Origin: an uncultured Spartobacteria bacterium
Lineage (GTDB): Bacteria; Verrucomicrobiota; Verrucomicrobiia; Chthoniobacterales; Terrimicrobiaceae
Reading direction: 5' to 3'
Length of the DNA: 64,000 bases
Assembly (NCBI GenBank): GCA_937960895.1
Contig: CALCJD010000011.1
Span: 1-64,000, forward strand
The notes below the pieces were generated by a model. It made no database searches. It worked only from the letters and a program-made list of their open reading frames with translations, and was not told the origin of the DNA. Position numbers and translations under genes: made by a program. This document shows positions 16,272-25,172 of this stretch, one piece after another (within the stretch, counting starts at the first letter, position 1; each line of letters starts with the position of its first letter).

Positions 16272-19022
16272 TCACACTTCGAAGGCCTGTTTGACCAGGG
16301 CGGCCTGCTGGGCGAGGTGCACCGCCATGGTGCCCGCCGCGGTGCTCGCGCTGGCCGGACGGCCGGCGTAGAGGATGGGACCGGGGAAGAGGTTCAACAG
16401 GCGGGGCAGGATGAAGGTCCACGCCCCCATGTTCTCCGGTTCCTCCTGGCACCAAACGATCTTCTTGGCTTTGGAGTAGCCTTTGGTGACCTCCTTGATT
16501 TTTTCCGTATTGAGCGGATAGAGCTGCTCGATGCGGACCAGGGCGACCTTGTCGGTGAGATTGTGTTCCTGGCGGTAATTCAGGAGGTCGTAGTACACCT
16601 TGCCGGAGCAGAACACGATGCGTTCCACCTTCTTCGGATTGGCCTCCTTGTCGGCGAGAATCTCGTAGAAGCGGGAGCTGGTGAAGTCCTCGGTCCGGGA
16701 CACCGCGCCCTCGTGCGTCAGCAGACTCTTGGGAGTCATGATGATGAGCGGTTTGCGGTATCCGCGATGCGTCTGGCGGCGCAGGACGTGGAAATACTGG
16801 GCCGGCGTGGTCAGGTTGCAGACCTGCATGTTTTCCTCGGCGCAGAGCTGGAGGAAACGTTCCAGGCGGGCGCTGGAGTGCTCGGGACCCTGACCTTCGT
16901 AGCCGTGGGGCAACAACATCACAATCGAACTCGGGCGGCGCCATTTGGACTCCGCCGAAGCGATGAACTGGTCGATGATGATTTGTGCGCCGTTGGCGAA
17001 ATCCCCGAACTGGGCCTCCCAGATGCAAAGCATCGACGGGTAGTCCAGCGAGTAGCCGTAGTCAAAGCCGAGCACGGAGTATTCGGACAGCGGGCTGTTG
17101 TAGACGCAGAACCGGGCCTGACCGCCGCCGAGGTGGTTCAGCGGGATGTAGCGTTTGCGGTTTTTCTCGTCGTAGAGAACGCTGTGGCGCTGGCTGAAGG
17201 TGCCGCGGCGGCTGTCCTGACCGGAGAGGCGCACGGGGGTGCCTTCCAGAAGGAGGGAGCCAAAGGCGAGCGCCTCGGCAAAGGCCCAGTTGTAGGGTCC
17301 GCCGGCCTTCCAGATCTGCAGACGGCGTTCAAGCAGAATGCGTCGGATTTTGGGCAGGACCCGGAAGTCCTCCGGCACCGTGGTGAGCGCCCTGACGATG
17401 CGCCCGAGCATTTCCTCCGAAATGGCGGTGTCCACGGGCGCGTGGGAATAGGGTTCCTGGAAAATGGCGGTGGACCCGGCGAACTCGGACTTTTTGCCTT
17501 TCTCGGCCTCGGCCGCCTTGACCACGGCAAGAGCGTCATCGAGTTCCTTGAGCGACTCGGCCTTGAGGGCGGCGGCGTCCTCGGCGGTCACGGTGCCCTG
17601 CGGACGGATCTGTTCGAGGAAGACTTCGCTGGGAAGCGGGTGGCTCTTGATCTTGGAGTAGAGCAGCGGCTGGGTGAACGACGGTTCGTCGCCTTCGTTG
17701 TGGCCGTGCCGGCGGTAGCAGTAGATGTCGATCACGACGTCGCGTCCGAATTCCTGACGGAATTCCAGCGCGATGCGGGCCATTTCGATCACCGCGATCG
17801 GATCCTCGCCGTTCACGTGAAAAATGGGCGCCTCGATCATCTTCGCGATGTCGGTGCAGTATTCGGTCGAACGCGCATCCGCCGGCAGCGTGGTGAAACC
17901 GATCTGGTTGTTGACTACGAAGTGCACCGTCCCGCCGGTGCAATAACCGGGCAGCTGCGACATGTTGAACACCTCCGCCACCACGCCCTGTCCGATGAAG
18001 GCCGCGTCACCGTGAATGAGGACCGGAACGACCTTCTTGCGGTAGGCGGTGTCGTCCAAGACCCGCTGACGGGCGCGGGCCTTGCCCTGCACGACGGGAT
18101 CGACCGCCTCCAGGTGGCTCGGGTTGGCAGCGAGCTGGATTTCCACCTCATATTCCTTCGGGCCGACCTTGCGGACGTTGCGGTAGCCGAGGTGGTATTT
18201 GACGTCGCCGTTTCCTCCGACGGAATCGGGCGAAAAATTGCCCTGGAATTCGTTGAAAATGACCTCCAGCGGTTTGTTCAGGATGTTGGCCAGCACGTTG
18301 AGGCGTCCGCGGTGGGCCATGCCCATCACATACTCCTTCACCCCACGGCGTTCGGCCTCGTTCACCAGCGTCTCGAGGGCGAGAATGAGCGCCTCGCCGC
18401 CCTCGAGGGAGAAGCGTTTGCCGCCGTACTTGGTGTGGAGGAAGTTTTCGAAGGTCTCCGCCTCGTAGAGTTTGCGGAGGATCTCGCGGTGCAACTCGGC
18501 ATTCGTGCGCAGGCTCTTGTCGCGATTCTCGAGCTTGTTGAGCACCCAGTTCCGGATCCGCGGATCCTGGATGTGCATGAACTCGGCTCCGACGGTGCCG
18601 CAGTAGATGGTTTCGAGCTCCCGGATGAGATCCCGGAGCTTCATCTTCGCCCCGTCACGGAAAAACCGCGACGAAACGACCACATCGAGGTCCTTTTCCT
18701 CGAAACCGAATTCCTTGAGGGACAACCGCGGGTTTTCCCTCTTCAGCAGGTCGAGCGGGTCCAGGTCGGCGATGGAATGACCGAGCGTGCGGTAGGCGTA
18801 AACGAGACCTTCCACCCGGGTCTGAAAATGCACGTCCTGACCCGGCGGCAACGCCGCGCCATCGTTCCCCACCTCCTCGGTTTCGCTCCGGAGGTGGCCC
18901 AGTTCGAAACCCTCGAAAAATGCGGCCCAATCAGGGTCCACCGAGCGGGGATTCGAACGCCACCGCTCGTAATTTTTATCGATCAACGCCTCGCTCCAGC
19001 GGGCGGTAAAGGTGCTGTTCAT
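16272..19022 (-). CDS. sucA: 2-oxoglutarate dehydrogenase E1 (decarboxylating)
   Basis: 916 residues, close to the usual 930. The N-terminal OGDH helix (STFTARWSEALIDKNYERW) that docks E2 is present, then the ThDP domain (HGDAAFIGQGVVAEVFNMSQ, FVVNNQIGFTT), the transketolase pyrimidine domain (FSQRHSVLYDEKN, LGFDYGYSLDYP) and the OGDH C-domain (VWCQEEPENMGAW). It oxidatively decarboxylates 2-oxoglutarate in the TCA cycle. The leader contains a hairpin with a U run 16-48 bases before the ATG. Operon: sucA-sucB. Confidence 0.96.
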   Translation of the reverse strand: MNSTFTARWSEALIDKNYERWRSNPRSVDPDWAAFFEGFELGHLRSETEEVGNDGAALPPGQDVHFQTRVEGLVYAYRTLGHSIADLDPLDLLKRENPRLSLKEFGFEEKDLDVVVSSRFFRDGAKMKLRDLIRELETIYCGTVGAEFMHIQDPRIRNWVLNKLENRDKSLRTNAELHREILRKLYEAETFENFLHTKYGGKRFSLEGGEALILALETLVNEAERRGVKEYVMGMAHRGRLNVLANILNKPLEVIFNEFQGNFSPDSVGGNGDVKYHLGYRNVRKVGPKEYEVEIQLAANPSHLEAVDPVVQGKARARQRVLDDTAYRKKVVPVLIHGDAAFIGQGVVAEVFNMSQLPGYCTGGTVHFVVNNQIGFTTLPADARSTEYCTDIAKMIEAPIFHVNGEDPIAVIEMARIALEFRQEFGRDVVIDIYCYRRHGHNEGDEPSFTQPLLYSKIKSHPLPSEVFLEQIRPQGTVTAEDAAALKAESLKELDDALAVVKAAEAEKGKKSEFAGSTAIFQEPYSHAPVDTAISEEMLGRIVRALTTVPEDFRVLPKIRRILLERRLQIWKAGGPYNWAFAEALAFGSLLLEGTPVRLSGQDSRRGTFSQRHSVLYDEKNRKRYIPLNHLGGGQARFCVYNSPLSEYSVLGFDYGYSLDYPSMLCIWEAQFGDFANGAQIIIDQFIASAESKWRRPSSIVMLLPHGYEGQGPEHSSARLERFLQLCAEENMQVCNLTTPAQYFHVLRRQTHRGYRKPLIIMTPKSLLTHEGAVSRTEDFTSSRFYEILADKEANPKKVERIVFCSGKVYYDLLNYRQEHNLTDKVALVRIEQLYPLNTEKIKEVTKGYSKAKKIVWCQEEPENMGAWTFILPRLLNLFPGPILYAGRPASASTAAGTMAVHLAQQAALVKQAFEV

Positions 19023-19037
19023 CAGGTCAGTGCGATT

Positions 19038-19070
19038 AAAAAATGACGGCTCGCCATGCGGGCCGTCATT
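19038..19070 (-). terminator. Attenuator-like intrinsic terminator in the sucA leader
   Basis: On the minus strand, AATGACGGC (19070-19062), an 11-nt loop and GCCGTCATT (19050-19042) form a perfect 9-bp stem that runs into a stretch of six U (19043-19038). It lies just upstream of the sucA ATG (19022), with no gene end nearby. A five-codon open frame (MNKPY, 19086-19069) ends on the first base of the stem. It may end stray upstream transcripts or attenuate sucAB. Confidence 0.55.
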
Positions 19071-19367
19071 AGTACGGCTTATTCATGGCGCAAACTCACC
19101 GTATTCGCAAGAGAGTCTTTTGGAAACACAACAGATGGTGAGTTTTAGGGTGCATCGACCCCGGTTTTTCCCCAAACCACGTCGCCTCCCTGCCCGCCGT
19201 CATCCCGGCCGTCCCAGCCGGGTGTCCACAGCCGAAACCCCTGCCGGTGAGTGGGGGGATAAGGGGTTTTGTCGTCCGAGCCGGCTTGGCGGGACAAAAA
19301 TTCTCGTCCGCTCGGCGGGAGTGCCCCCTCGGCCCCTCCCGCCGGCCCGGCTTCCCCCCCAAAAGCC

Positions 19368-19401
19368 AACGCGCGTCCCCTCGGGAAAGAGGACGCGCGT
19401 T
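19368..19401. terminator. Intrinsic terminator after the oxidoreductase operon
   Basis: AACGCGCGTCC (19368-19378), 12-nt loop, GGACGCGCGTT (19391-19401): an 11-bp perfect stem about 70 bp past the DUF5069 stop. An A-rich side precedes it on the minus strand; the T run is better on the plus strand (TTTTTG), so it may act in both directions. The rest of 19071-19468 shows no gene; it is GC-rich with short inverted repeats and should hold the sucA promoter. Confidence 0.55.
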
Positions 19402-19468
19402 TTTGATTTGTCCGCTGTCGCCGGGGGGGAGCGATCACCGGACGGGTCCCCGCGGAGTGGCCGTCCGG

Positions 19469-19924
19469 TCAGGGTTTGCCCCCGAAGGAGACATGGTCGT
19501 CGAGATCGAGCAGATCGAACAATGTGTGGATGTCGGCGCGATCCGGCGCAATTTTCTCGTGGGTCTCCTGGAGGAAGCCGCGCAGGCGCAGGTTGCCGGG
19601 CGGGACGTGTTCCATGAACTCGGACCACTGCAGGATCTCCACCGGGGAGCGTTTGTTTTTGCAGTTGGCCAGGATCCACTCCAGCGCTTCACCGTCCCCG
19701 GCGCCGTTGGCGAGCTGTTGCTTGAGGCCCTCGGCGTCGAAGTCGAGGAAGCTCTTCACGTAACCGTCCAGGGGACAGTCGTAATGATATTCCCCAACGG
19801 TCCCGGCGATGGCCGCCCGGCCCTTGTCGAGCATGCGCGGAAGGATGACCAGTCCGCCGAGGCGGACGCGCGGGCTGCGGGGTGGACGTTTGGTGAGATC
19901 GGGTGCGTTGATGTTGGTACTCAT
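19469..19924 (-). CDS. DUF5069 family protein
   Basis: 151 residues matching the DUF5069 pattern: RLGGLVILPRMLDKGRA, GEYHYDCPLD, FLDFDAEGLKQQL and EFMEHVPPG, ending in a DLLDLDD segment. These proteins are of unknown function and frequent in Verrucomicrobiota and Planctomycetota. It is the last gene of the TetR-linked oxidoreductase run, two bases after the aldo/keto reductase stop. Confidence 0.8.
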   Translation of the reverse strand: MSTNINAPDLTKRPPRSPRVRLGGLVILPRMLDKGRAAIAGTVGEYHYDCPLDGYVKSFLDFDAEGLKQQLANGAGDGEALEWILANCKNKRSPVEILQWSEFMEHVPPGNLRLRGFLQETHEKIAPDRADIHTLFDLLDLDDHVSFGGKP

Positions 19925-19926
19925 GT

Positions 19927-20961
19927 TCAGTTGGTTGGAAAGGGATTGCGTTCGGCAAAGCCGCGCTGGTGGAAATACGGATAGGTGAGCGGGACGGCGC
20001 TGGCGGCGTCGAGGCGGGCCACCTGCTCGGGGGTGAGGTTCCAGCCGACGGCTCCCAGGTTCTGGCGGAGCTGTTCCTCATTGCGCGCGCCGATGATGAG
20101 CGTGGCCACGGTCGGACGCTGGAGCAGCCAGTTGAGGGCGATCTGCGGAACGGTCTTCCCGGTTTCCGCGGCGATTTCGTCCAGAACGTCCACCACGCGG
20201 TAGAGCAGTTCGTCGTCCGTCGGCGGGGCCACGTCGGCGTTGAGTTTCGACTGCAACCGGGTCCCGGCCGGCAGGGGTTGGCCGCGGCGGAACTTCCCGG
20301 TGAGGCGCGCCCAGCCGAGCGGACTCCAGACCACGGTGCCCACCTTTTGGTCGAGGGCCAGCGGCATGAGCTCCCATTCGAAGCTGCGGCCGATCAACGA
20401 ATAATAGGCCTGGTGCGCCACGTAACGCGGCCAGCCGTATTTTTCCGAAACAGCCAGCGACTTCATGAGGTGCCAGCCGGAGAAATTCGAGCAGCCGATG
20501 TAGCGGATCTTGCCGGCCCGCACGAGGTCGTTGAGCGTGCTGAGCGTCTCCTCGACGGGCGTCATGGCATCAAAGCCATGCAGCTGGAAGAGGTCGATGT
20601 AATCGGTGCCGAGCCGCTTCAACGACTGTTCGACCGCCCTGATGAGGTGATAACGCGACGACCCGACATCATTGGGTCCGTCGCCGGAGCGGAAGGTCGC
20701 CTTGGTCGAGATGAGCACCTTGTCGCGCCGCCCCTTGATGGCCGCGCCCAGGATCTCCTCGGCCGCACCGCCCGAATACACATCGGCGCTGTCGAACATG
20801 GTGAGTCCGGCATCCAGGCAGATGTCCACCAGGCGGGTGGCCTCCGCCACGTCGCTGGACCCCCAGGCGGAGAAAAGCTCGCCCTTTCCGCCGAAGGTTG
20901 CCGTTCCGAAAGTTAACACCGGGACCTTGAAGCCCGATCCTCCAAGTTGTCTGTATTCCAT
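19927..20961 (-). CDS. Aldo/keto reductase
   Basis: 344 residues. The catalytic tetrad is in place: Asp57 (FDSADVYSGG), Tyr62, Lys87 (STKATF) and His128 (LFQLHGFD). The C-terminal NADPH-binding segment (TLIIGARNEEQLRQNLGA) is present. These enzymes reduce aldehydes and ketones with NADPH. In its context (old yellow enzyme, alcohol dehydrogenases, TetR) it likely handles reactive carbonyls. Confidence 0.92.
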   Translation of the reverse strand: MEYRQLGGSGFKVPVLTFGTATFGGKGELFSAWGSSDVAEATRLVDICLDAGLTMFDSADVYSGGAAEEILGAAIKGRRDKVLISTKATFRSGDGPNDVGSSRYHLIRAVEQSLKRLGTDYIDLFQLHGFDAMTPVEETLSTLNDLVRAGKIRYIGCSNFSGWHLMKSLAVSEKYGWPRYVAHQAYYSLIGRSFEWELMPLALDQKVGTVVWSPLGWARLTGKFRRGQPLPAGTRLQSKLNADVAPPTDDELLYRVVDVLDEIAAETGKTVPQIALNWLLQRPTVATLIIGARNEEQLRQNLGAVGWNLTPEQVARLDAASAVPLTYPYFHQRGFAERNPFPTN

Positions 20962-20966
20962 GGGAT

Positions 20967-21974
20967 TTACAATGTGATGACGATTTTTCCGAAATGCGCG
21001 CCGCTCTGAAGGTGCCGGTAGGCGTCGGCGGCCTCGCCAAAGGCAAACCGGCGGTCGATCACCGGCACCAGCCGATGACGGTTGATGGCCAGGTTCATCG
21101 CTTCGAACATCTCGCGATGGCCGACGTAGATGCCGCGGATCAGCGCGTTGCGGCCGATGATGTCGATGAGCGGCGCCTGGGTGGTGAACCCGCTGAGCCC
21201 GCCAATCACGCTGATGGTTCCCCCGGGCGCCAGCGCCGTCAGCGCCTTGGCGAAGGTATCCTGTCCGCCGACCTCGACAACATGCTGCACGCCGGCGCCG
21301 CCGGTGCGCTCCCGGACCTCGCGGCCCCAGTCGGGCGTGGTGCGGTAGTTGATGGTTTCGTCCGCGCCCAATTCCCGGGCCCGGGCGAGTTTCTCCTCGC
21401 TGCCGGAGGTGAGAAAAACCCGCGCGCCGTGCATCTTGGCAAACTGCAGGGCAAACAACGACACGCCGCCGGTGCCCTGCACAAGCACCGTGTCGGAGGC
21501 CGTCACACGGCCGGAAAACACCAGCGCATTCCAGGCGGTCAGCGCCGCACAGGGCAGGGTCGCGGCCTGGGCGAAATCGAGATGGTCCGGCACACGCACG
21601 AGGCCTTCCGCGGAGAACACCACCTGTTCCGCGAGGACGCCGTCGATGGACCCGCCCAGCGCCGACTCCGCCACACCCGGGTGAAGCGGGCCGCGGATCC
21701 AGTTCTGGAAAAACGTTCCCGCCACGCGGTCGCCCGGTTTCCAGGCGGTGACGCCCTCGCCGACGGCCAGAACCTCGCCGGCGCCGTCGGAAAGCGGAAC
21801 GATCGGCAGTTTCACCCGGCCGTAATTTCCGCTGATCACCATCAGGTCGCGGAAATTGAGCGAGGCGGCGCGCAGACCGACGAGAACCTGGCCCGCGCCG
21901 GGTTTCGGGTCGGGCCGGTCGATGAGTTTCAGGCCGTCAAAGCCTCCGGTGGATTGGATTTGATACGTTTTCAT
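20967..21974 (-). CDS. Zinc-independent MDR family NAD(P)H oxidoreductase (quinone oxidoreductase-like)
   Basis: 335 residues of the medium-chain dehydrogenase fold. N-terminal GroES-like domain (LNFRDLMVISGNYG, PLSDGAGEV) lacks the catalytic Cys/His zinc ligands of true alcohol dehydrogenases. The Rossmann part has VLVQGTGGVSLFALQFAK and GGLSGF. Related enzymes reduce quinones or enals. The substrate is not readable. Stop overlaps nothing; the ATG overlaps the stop of the upstream zinc alcohol dehydrogenase (ATGA). Confidence 0.88.
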   Translation of the reverse strand: MKTYQIQSTGGFDGLKLIDRPDPKPGAGQVLVGLRAASLNFRDLMVISGNYGRVKLPIVPLSDGAGEVLAVGEGVTAWKPGDRVAGTFFQNWIRGPLHPGVAESALGGSIDGVLAEQVVFSAEGLVRVPDHLDFAQAATLPCAALTAWNALVFSGRVTASDTVLVQGTGGVSLFALQFAKMHGARVFLTSGSEEKLARARELGADETINYRTTPDWGREVRERTGGAGVQHVVEVGGQDTFAKALTALAPGGTISVIGGLSGFTTQAPLIDIIGRNALIRGIYVGHREMFEAMNLAINRHRLVPVIDRRFAFGEAADAYRHLQSGAHFGKIVITL

Positions 21975-23020
21975 GCGGCGTTCTTGAGAGTGGCCATGTC
22001 GATGACGAAGCGATATTTCACGTCGCCCCTGAGGAGGCGGTCGTAGGCTTCGTTGACCTGCCGGATGGAGATCAATTCGATGTCCGAGGTGATGCCGTGC
22101 TCGGCGCAGAAATCGAGCATCTCCTGGGTTTCGGCGATGCCGCCGATGCCGGAGCCGGCAAACTGACGCCGGGGCATAATGAGGCTGAACGGCGCGACCG
22201 GCAGCGGGTGCTCGGGAGCCCCGACCAGCGTGAGGGTGCCGTCGAGTTTCAGCAGGGAGAGGTAGGCGTTGATGTCATGCTGCGCCGACACGCAATCGAG
22301 AATGAAATCGAAGGAATTGGCGTGCTTTTTCATCTGACTCTCGTCCTTCGAGACGACCACCTCGTCGGCGCCCAGCCGGAGGGCATCCCCGGCCTTGCCG
22401 GGCGAGGTGGTGAAAAGGACGGTGTGCGCGCCGAAGGCGTGGGCGAATTTGACGCCCATGTGACCGAGGCCGCCCAGGCCGACAATGCCCACCTTCTGCC
22501 CCTTGCGGACCTTCCAGTGCCGCAGCGGCGAGTAGGTGGTGATGCCCGCGCAGAGCAGCGGCGCGGTGGCGGCGAGGTCCACCTTGTCGGACACCTTCAG
22601 GGTGAAACTTTCGTCGACGACGATCTTCTCCGAATACCCGCCCCAGGTGGGACCGCCGGTGTATTTGTCGACGCCGTTGTAGGTGAAGGTGGGGAAGTTT
22701 TCGCAATACTGCTCGAGCCCGGCCCGGCAATGGGGACACGTCCGGCAGGAATCGACCATGCACCCGACGGCGGCGAGGTCACCTTGCTTGAATTTCTTGA
22801 CCCCGGAGCCCGTGCGCACCACCCGTCCGACGATTTCGTGGCCGGGTACGCAGGGGTAGATGGTGTTGTGCCATTCATTGCGGGCCTGATGCAGGTCGGA
22901 GTGGCAGACCCCGCAATAAAGGATGTCGATCTCGACATCCGTGGGCTGGGGTTCGCGGCGCTGCAGGGTGAAGGGTGCGAGCGGACTCGCGGCATCTTGT
23001 GCGGCGTAGGCTTTGGTCAT
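21971..23020 (-). CDS. Zinc-dependent NADP-alcohol dehydrogenase, YahK/CAD type
   Basis: 349 residues. Catalytic zinc ligands lie in CGVCHSD (Cys39) and GHE (His61), and the structural zinc loop has four Cys (DSCRTCPHCRAGLEQYC, 92-106). The cofactor motif is GLGGLGHMGVKFAHAFG. This CAD/YahK group reduces aldehydes to alcohols with NADPH. Translationally coupled to the LLM gene before it and the MDR gene after it. Confidence 0.92.
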   Translation of the reverse strand: MTKAYAAQDAASPLAPFTLQRREPQPTDVEIDILYCGVCHSDLHQARNEWHNTIYPCVPGHEIVGRVVRTGSGVKKFKQGDLAAVGCMVDSCRTCPHCRAGLEQYCENFPTFTYNGVDKYTGGPTWGGYSEKIVVDESFTLKVSDKVDLAATAPLLCAGITTYSPLRHWKVRKGQKVGIVGLGGLGHMGVKFAHAFGAHTVLFTTSPGKAGDALRLGADEVVVSKDESQMKKHANSFDFILDCVSAQHDINAYLSLLKLDGTLTLVGAPEHPLPVAPFSLIMPRRQFAGSGIGGIAETQEMLDFCAEHGITSDIELISIRQVNEAYDRLLRGDVKYRFVIDMATLKNAA

Positions 23021-24063
23021 GGTGTCAATGCGGCTGAGGTTGGTACGGTGGTTGGGTACAGACGGTGAAAAACGTCGGCGGCGATCTCAAAGGACCGGAG
23101 CCGGGCGGCATGGTCGTAAATGTGGGCGGTGGCGATGATTTCGTCCGCGCCCGTCTCCGCAAACAAGGCCTCAAAGCCGGCGCGCAGGCGGTCCGGTCCG
23201 CCCACGATGGACACCCGCGTCATGCGGGCCACCTGGGCTTCCTCGATGGGATTCCAGAGCCGGTCCATCGAATCGACCGGCGGCGGCATCTGCTGCGGAC
23301 GGCCCCGGATGAGATTCAGGAACATCTGCTGCAGGGTGGTGAACAGGCGCTCCGCCTCCGCGTCGGTCTCCGCGGCAAAAACATTCACCCCGACGATGAC
23401 ATGCGGACGGTCCAGCGCCTCGGAGGGTTCGAAGCGGGTGCGGTAGATCTTCAGGGCCGTCGACAGAAGATCCGGCGCAAAATGGGACGCGAAGGCAAAC
23501 GGGAGTCCCAGCCGTGCCGCCAGTTCGGCGCTGAAGGTGCTGGATCCGAGCAGATAGATCGGCACGTTGAGCCCCTCGCCCGGCACGGCTTTCGGCGCGG
23601 CGCCGCGATGGGGCGCCGGACGAAAGTAGCCCTGCAGTTCCAGCACGTCCTGCGGGAACGTCTCGCCATTGCTTCCGAGTCCGCGCCGGAGCGCCCTCGC
23701 GGTCAATTGGTCCCCGCCCGGCGCCCGGCCGAGGCCGAGATCGATGCGGCCGGGAAAAAACGACTCCAGCGTGCCGAACTGCTCGGCAATCACCAGCGGG
23801 GCATGGTTGGGCAGCATGATGCCGCCCGAACCGACCCGGATGCGCGAAGTCACCGACGCGATCTGTCCGATGACCACCGCCGTCGCCGAACTGGCCACGC
23901 CGGGAATATTGTGGTGTTCCGCCACCCAATAGCGCTGATACCCCCAGGCTTCCGCATGACGGGCCAGGTCGAGCGAATTTCGGAAGGCCCCGGCCGCCGT
24001 GCCGCCCTGAGGGATCGGACACAGGTCGAGGACCGAAAGCCATTTCTCAGACGGCGCTTTCAT
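23017..24063 (-). CDS. LLM class flavin-dependent oxidoreductase
   Basis: 348 residues from the ATG at 24063 (MKAPSEKWLSVLDLCPI); the frame is open further upstream inside the preceding gene, but the family starts here. Luciferase-like TIM-barrel hallmarks: AEAWGYQRYWVAEHHNIPG, IASVTSRIRVGSGGIMLPNH and FFPGRIDLGLGRAPGGD. It belongs to the YhbW/MsnO8-like subgroup of FMN-dependent monooxygenases or reductases. It overlaps the old yellow enzyme gene by 17 bp. Confidence 0.9.
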   Translation of the reverse strand: MKAPSEKWLSVLDLCPIPQGGTAAGAFRNSLDLARHAEAWGYQRYWVAEHHNIPGVASSATAVVIGQIASVTSRIRVGSGGIMLPNHAPLVIAEQFGTLESFFPGRIDLGLGRAPGGDQLTARALRRGLGSNGETFPQDVLELQGYFRPAPHRGAAPKAVPGEGLNVPIYLLGSSTFSAELAARLGLPFAFASHFAPDLLSTALKIYRTRFEPSEALDRPHVIVGVNVFAAETDAEAERLFTTLQQMFLNLIRGRPQQMPPPVDSMDRLWNPIEEAQVARMTRVSIVGGPDRLRAGFEALFAETGADEIIATAHIYDHAARLRSFEIAADVFHRLYPTTVPTSAALTP

Positions 24064-25117
24064 CGGGTTCGAGCGCAGGATAATCGGTGTATCCCTTCGC
24101 TCCGGGTGCATAAAACGTGTCCGGGTCCGCAGGATTGAGGGGGGCTCCCGCGGCCAGGCGGGCCGGCAGGTCCGGGTTCGCAATGAACGGCACGCCGAAA
24201 GCCACGGCATCCGCCTCGCCCGCGGCGAGGACGGCGTTTCCCGTTTCCAGCGTGAATCCCTCGTTGGCCACATAGACGCCGCCGAAGGCCTTTTTCAATT
24301 CGGGGCCGATGCGCCCTTCGCCCAATTTTTCGCGGACACACAGGAACGCGATGCGGCGTCGGCCCAGTTCCTTCGCCACGTATCCAAAGGTGGCCGGCGG
24401 ATTCGAGTCGCCCATGTCGTGCGCATCCCCGCGCGGCGCCAGATGCATGCCCACACGGTCGGCGCCCCAGACGGAAATCGCCGCATCGGTCACCTCCAGC
24501 AGGAGCCGCGCGCGGTTTTCGATCGGGCCGCCGTATTCGTCCGTGCGCCGGTTGGTGGAATCCTGCAGAAACTGATCGAGCAGATAGCCGTTGGCGCCGT
24601 GAATCTCCACACCGTCAAACCCCGCCGCCTGGGCGTTTTCGGCGGCGCGCCGATAGGCTTCGACGATGCCGGGAATCTCGTCCCGCTCCAGGGCACGCGG
24701 CGTGACATATTCCTGCTTCGGACGCACCAGGCTCACATGACCGGACGGACGCACCGCGCTCGGGGCGACCGGCAGTTCGCCGTTCAAATACAGCGGCGCG
24801 GAAATCCGACCGACATGCCAGAGCTGGAGCAAAATTTTCCCGCCCGCCTCATGCACGGCCTGCGTCACAAGTTTCCAGCCCTCCACCTGCTCCTTCGACC
24901 AGATGCCGGGTGTGTCCGGATACCCCACACCCTGCGGACTCACCGACGTCGCCTCGCTGAGGATCAAGCCGGCGGAGGCGCGCTGACGGTAATACTCCGC
25001 CATCAGCGCGTTGGGAATGCCGTCCTTGGCCCGGCACCGCGTCAACGGCGCCATAAAAATGCGGTTCGGGAGCGTCCACGGCCCCACGGTGATCGGATCA
25101 AACAAGGTTGGTGTCAT
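24047..25117 (-). CDS. Alkene reductase, old yellow enzyme family (NemA-like)
   Basis: 356 residues of the FMN TIM barrel. Typical segments: NRIFMAPLTRCRA, LQLWHVGRIS, EIHGANGYLLDQFLQDSTN with the His/Asn substrate pair, RRTDEYGGPIENRARLLLEV, and a C-terminal VAFGVPFIANPDLP. OYEs of this type reduce activated C=C bonds, nitro compounds and maleimides with NAD(P)H. It is the first enzyme gene after the TetR operator at 25135-25150, an arrangement close to NemR/NemA. Confidence 0.93.
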   Translation of the reverse strand: MTPTLFDPITVGPWTLPNRIFMAPLTRCRAKDGIPNALMAEYYRQRASAGLILSEATSVSPQGVGYPDTPGIWSKEQVEGWKLVTQAVHEAGGKILLQLWHVGRISAPLYLNGELPVAPSAVRPSGHVSLVRPKQEYVTPRALERDEIPGIVEAYRRAAENAQAAGFDGVEIHGANGYLLDQFLQDSTNRRTDEYGGPIENRARLLLEVTDAAISVWGADRVGMHLAPRGDAHDMGDSNPPATFGYVAKELGRRRIAFLCVREKLGEGRIGPELKKAFGGVYVANEGFTLETGNAVLAAGEADAVAFGVPFIANPDLPARLAAGAPLNPADPDTFYAPGAKGYTDYPALEPDESAV

Positions 25118-25134
25118 AAATTCGCATATCCAAA

Positions 25135-25150
25135 TTGACCGGTCGGTAAA
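25135..25150. promoter_or_regulatory. TetR-type operator, copy 1 (before the old yellow enzyme gene)
   Basis: TTGACCGGTCGGTAAA, 18 bp upstream of the OYE start codon, between tetR and OYE. It matches the perfect palindrome before tetR at 14 of the first 14 bases except the last arm (…GGTAAA versus …GGTCAA). Both copies are preceded by ATCCAAATT, which supports a shared promoter/operator design. Confidence 0.7.
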
Positions 25151-25172
25151 GAAGCTGTTCCAAGAAAACCCC

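Noticed and set aside
16227..19046. 939-codon plus-strand frame across sucA
   Set aside because: Antisense shadow of a complete, motif-rich SucA.
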